Shown one piece after another: positions 5,638-5,781 of a stretch of 5,781 nucleotides of DNA. The translations under genes and the position numbers were made by a program. The notes under the pieces are model-generated. The model was not told where the DNA came from. It did no database searches and was given only the letters and a program-made list of their open reading frames with translations. The first letter of the stretch is position 1. Each line of letters starts with the position of its first letter. Source of the DNA: Nitrospira sp. (GTDB taxonomy: Bacteria; Nitrospirota; Nitrospiria; Nitrospirales; Nitrospiraceae); NCBI GenBank assembly GCA_025360665.1, contig JANYBU010000025.1, positions 1 through 5,781 on the forward strand. Direction: 5' to 3'.

Positions 5638-5781
5638 TGACGATCCCCGAGTTTCAGCGGCACAAGCGTGACAAGAAGAAGCTCATCGTTGTCACGGCCT
5701 ACGACGCACTCTTCACACGCATTGTCGAACAGGCCGGCATCGAAGCGATTCTGGTCGGGGACTCACTGGGTGTGGTCGTAC
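5637..5781 (+). CDS. panB: 3-methyl-2-oxobutanoate hydroxymethyltransferase, N-terminal part
   Basis: PanB transfers a hydroxymethyl group from 5,10-methylene-THF to 3-methyl-2-oxobutanoate to give ketopantoate, the first committed step of pantothenate and CoA synthesis in the cytosol. Only 48 codons are inside the window. They show the PanB N-terminus: a basic start MTIPEFQRHKRDKKK, then IVVTAYDALFTRIVEQAG and ILVGDSLGVVV, in which Asp42 of VGDS is the usual magnesium ligand. The ATG shares one base with the metF TGA, so the two are probably translationally coupled in one operon. The 3' end lies outside the window. Confidence 0.95.
   Translation, partial: MTIPEFQRHKRDKKKLIVVTAYDALFTRIVEQAGIEAILVGDSLGVVV

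Noticed and set aside
1..5781. CRISPR array, rRNA, riboswitch
   Set aside because: No regularly spaced repeats, no rRNA-like conserved segments, and no recognisable riboswitch core were seen on either strand.

Overview
The window looks like a chromosomal segment from a Nitrospira-like bacterium (phylum Nitrospirota). This is an inference from protein content: intact folD, metF-type and panB genes, and a broken homologue of the small subunit that accompanies five-subunit 2-oxoacid:ferredoxin oxidoreductases. No 16S rRNA or other marker is present to settle the taxonomy.

Layout. (1) 1-921, minus strand: an exported NHL/SMP-30-type beta-propeller protein, open at the left edge. (2) About 922-3570: a decayed region. 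It holds three co-directional minus-strand genes: a 2-oxoacid oxidoreductase accessory subunit with an in-frame TGA, a small TPR-like protein with an early stop, and methylglyoxal synthase with two 1-nt frameshifts. To the right lie a tyrosine recombinase reduced to its C-terminal catalytic part and, 5 bases beyond its stop, the 3' half of a tRNA-Arg(CCT) on the minus strand. A 13-bp direct repeat, read in the same frame as the recombinase tail, lies at the left side of this region (1115-1127) and in the recombinase itself (3462-3474). This suggests an old, eroding integrated element or island. (3) 3570-5781, plus strand: a healthy one-carbon/cofactor block of folD (GTG start at 3770, with a good promoter and Shine-Dalgarno), a metF-family reductase, and panB, which overlaps metF by one base and runs off the right edge.

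How the genes work together. FolD makes and oxidises 5,10-methylene-THF, the MetF-type enzyme reduces it to 5-methyl-THF, and PanB uses it as hydroxymethyl donor for pantothenate and CoA synthesis. All three therefore meet at one intermediate. In the decayed block the lesions hit several adjacent genes while the flanking genes are clean. This favours real pseudogenisation over random sequencing error, although raw reads would be needed to be certain. I see no clear new defence or biosynthetic system. The most notable items are the clustered gene decay beside the tRNA/integrase scar and the convergence of three enzymes on methylene-THF.
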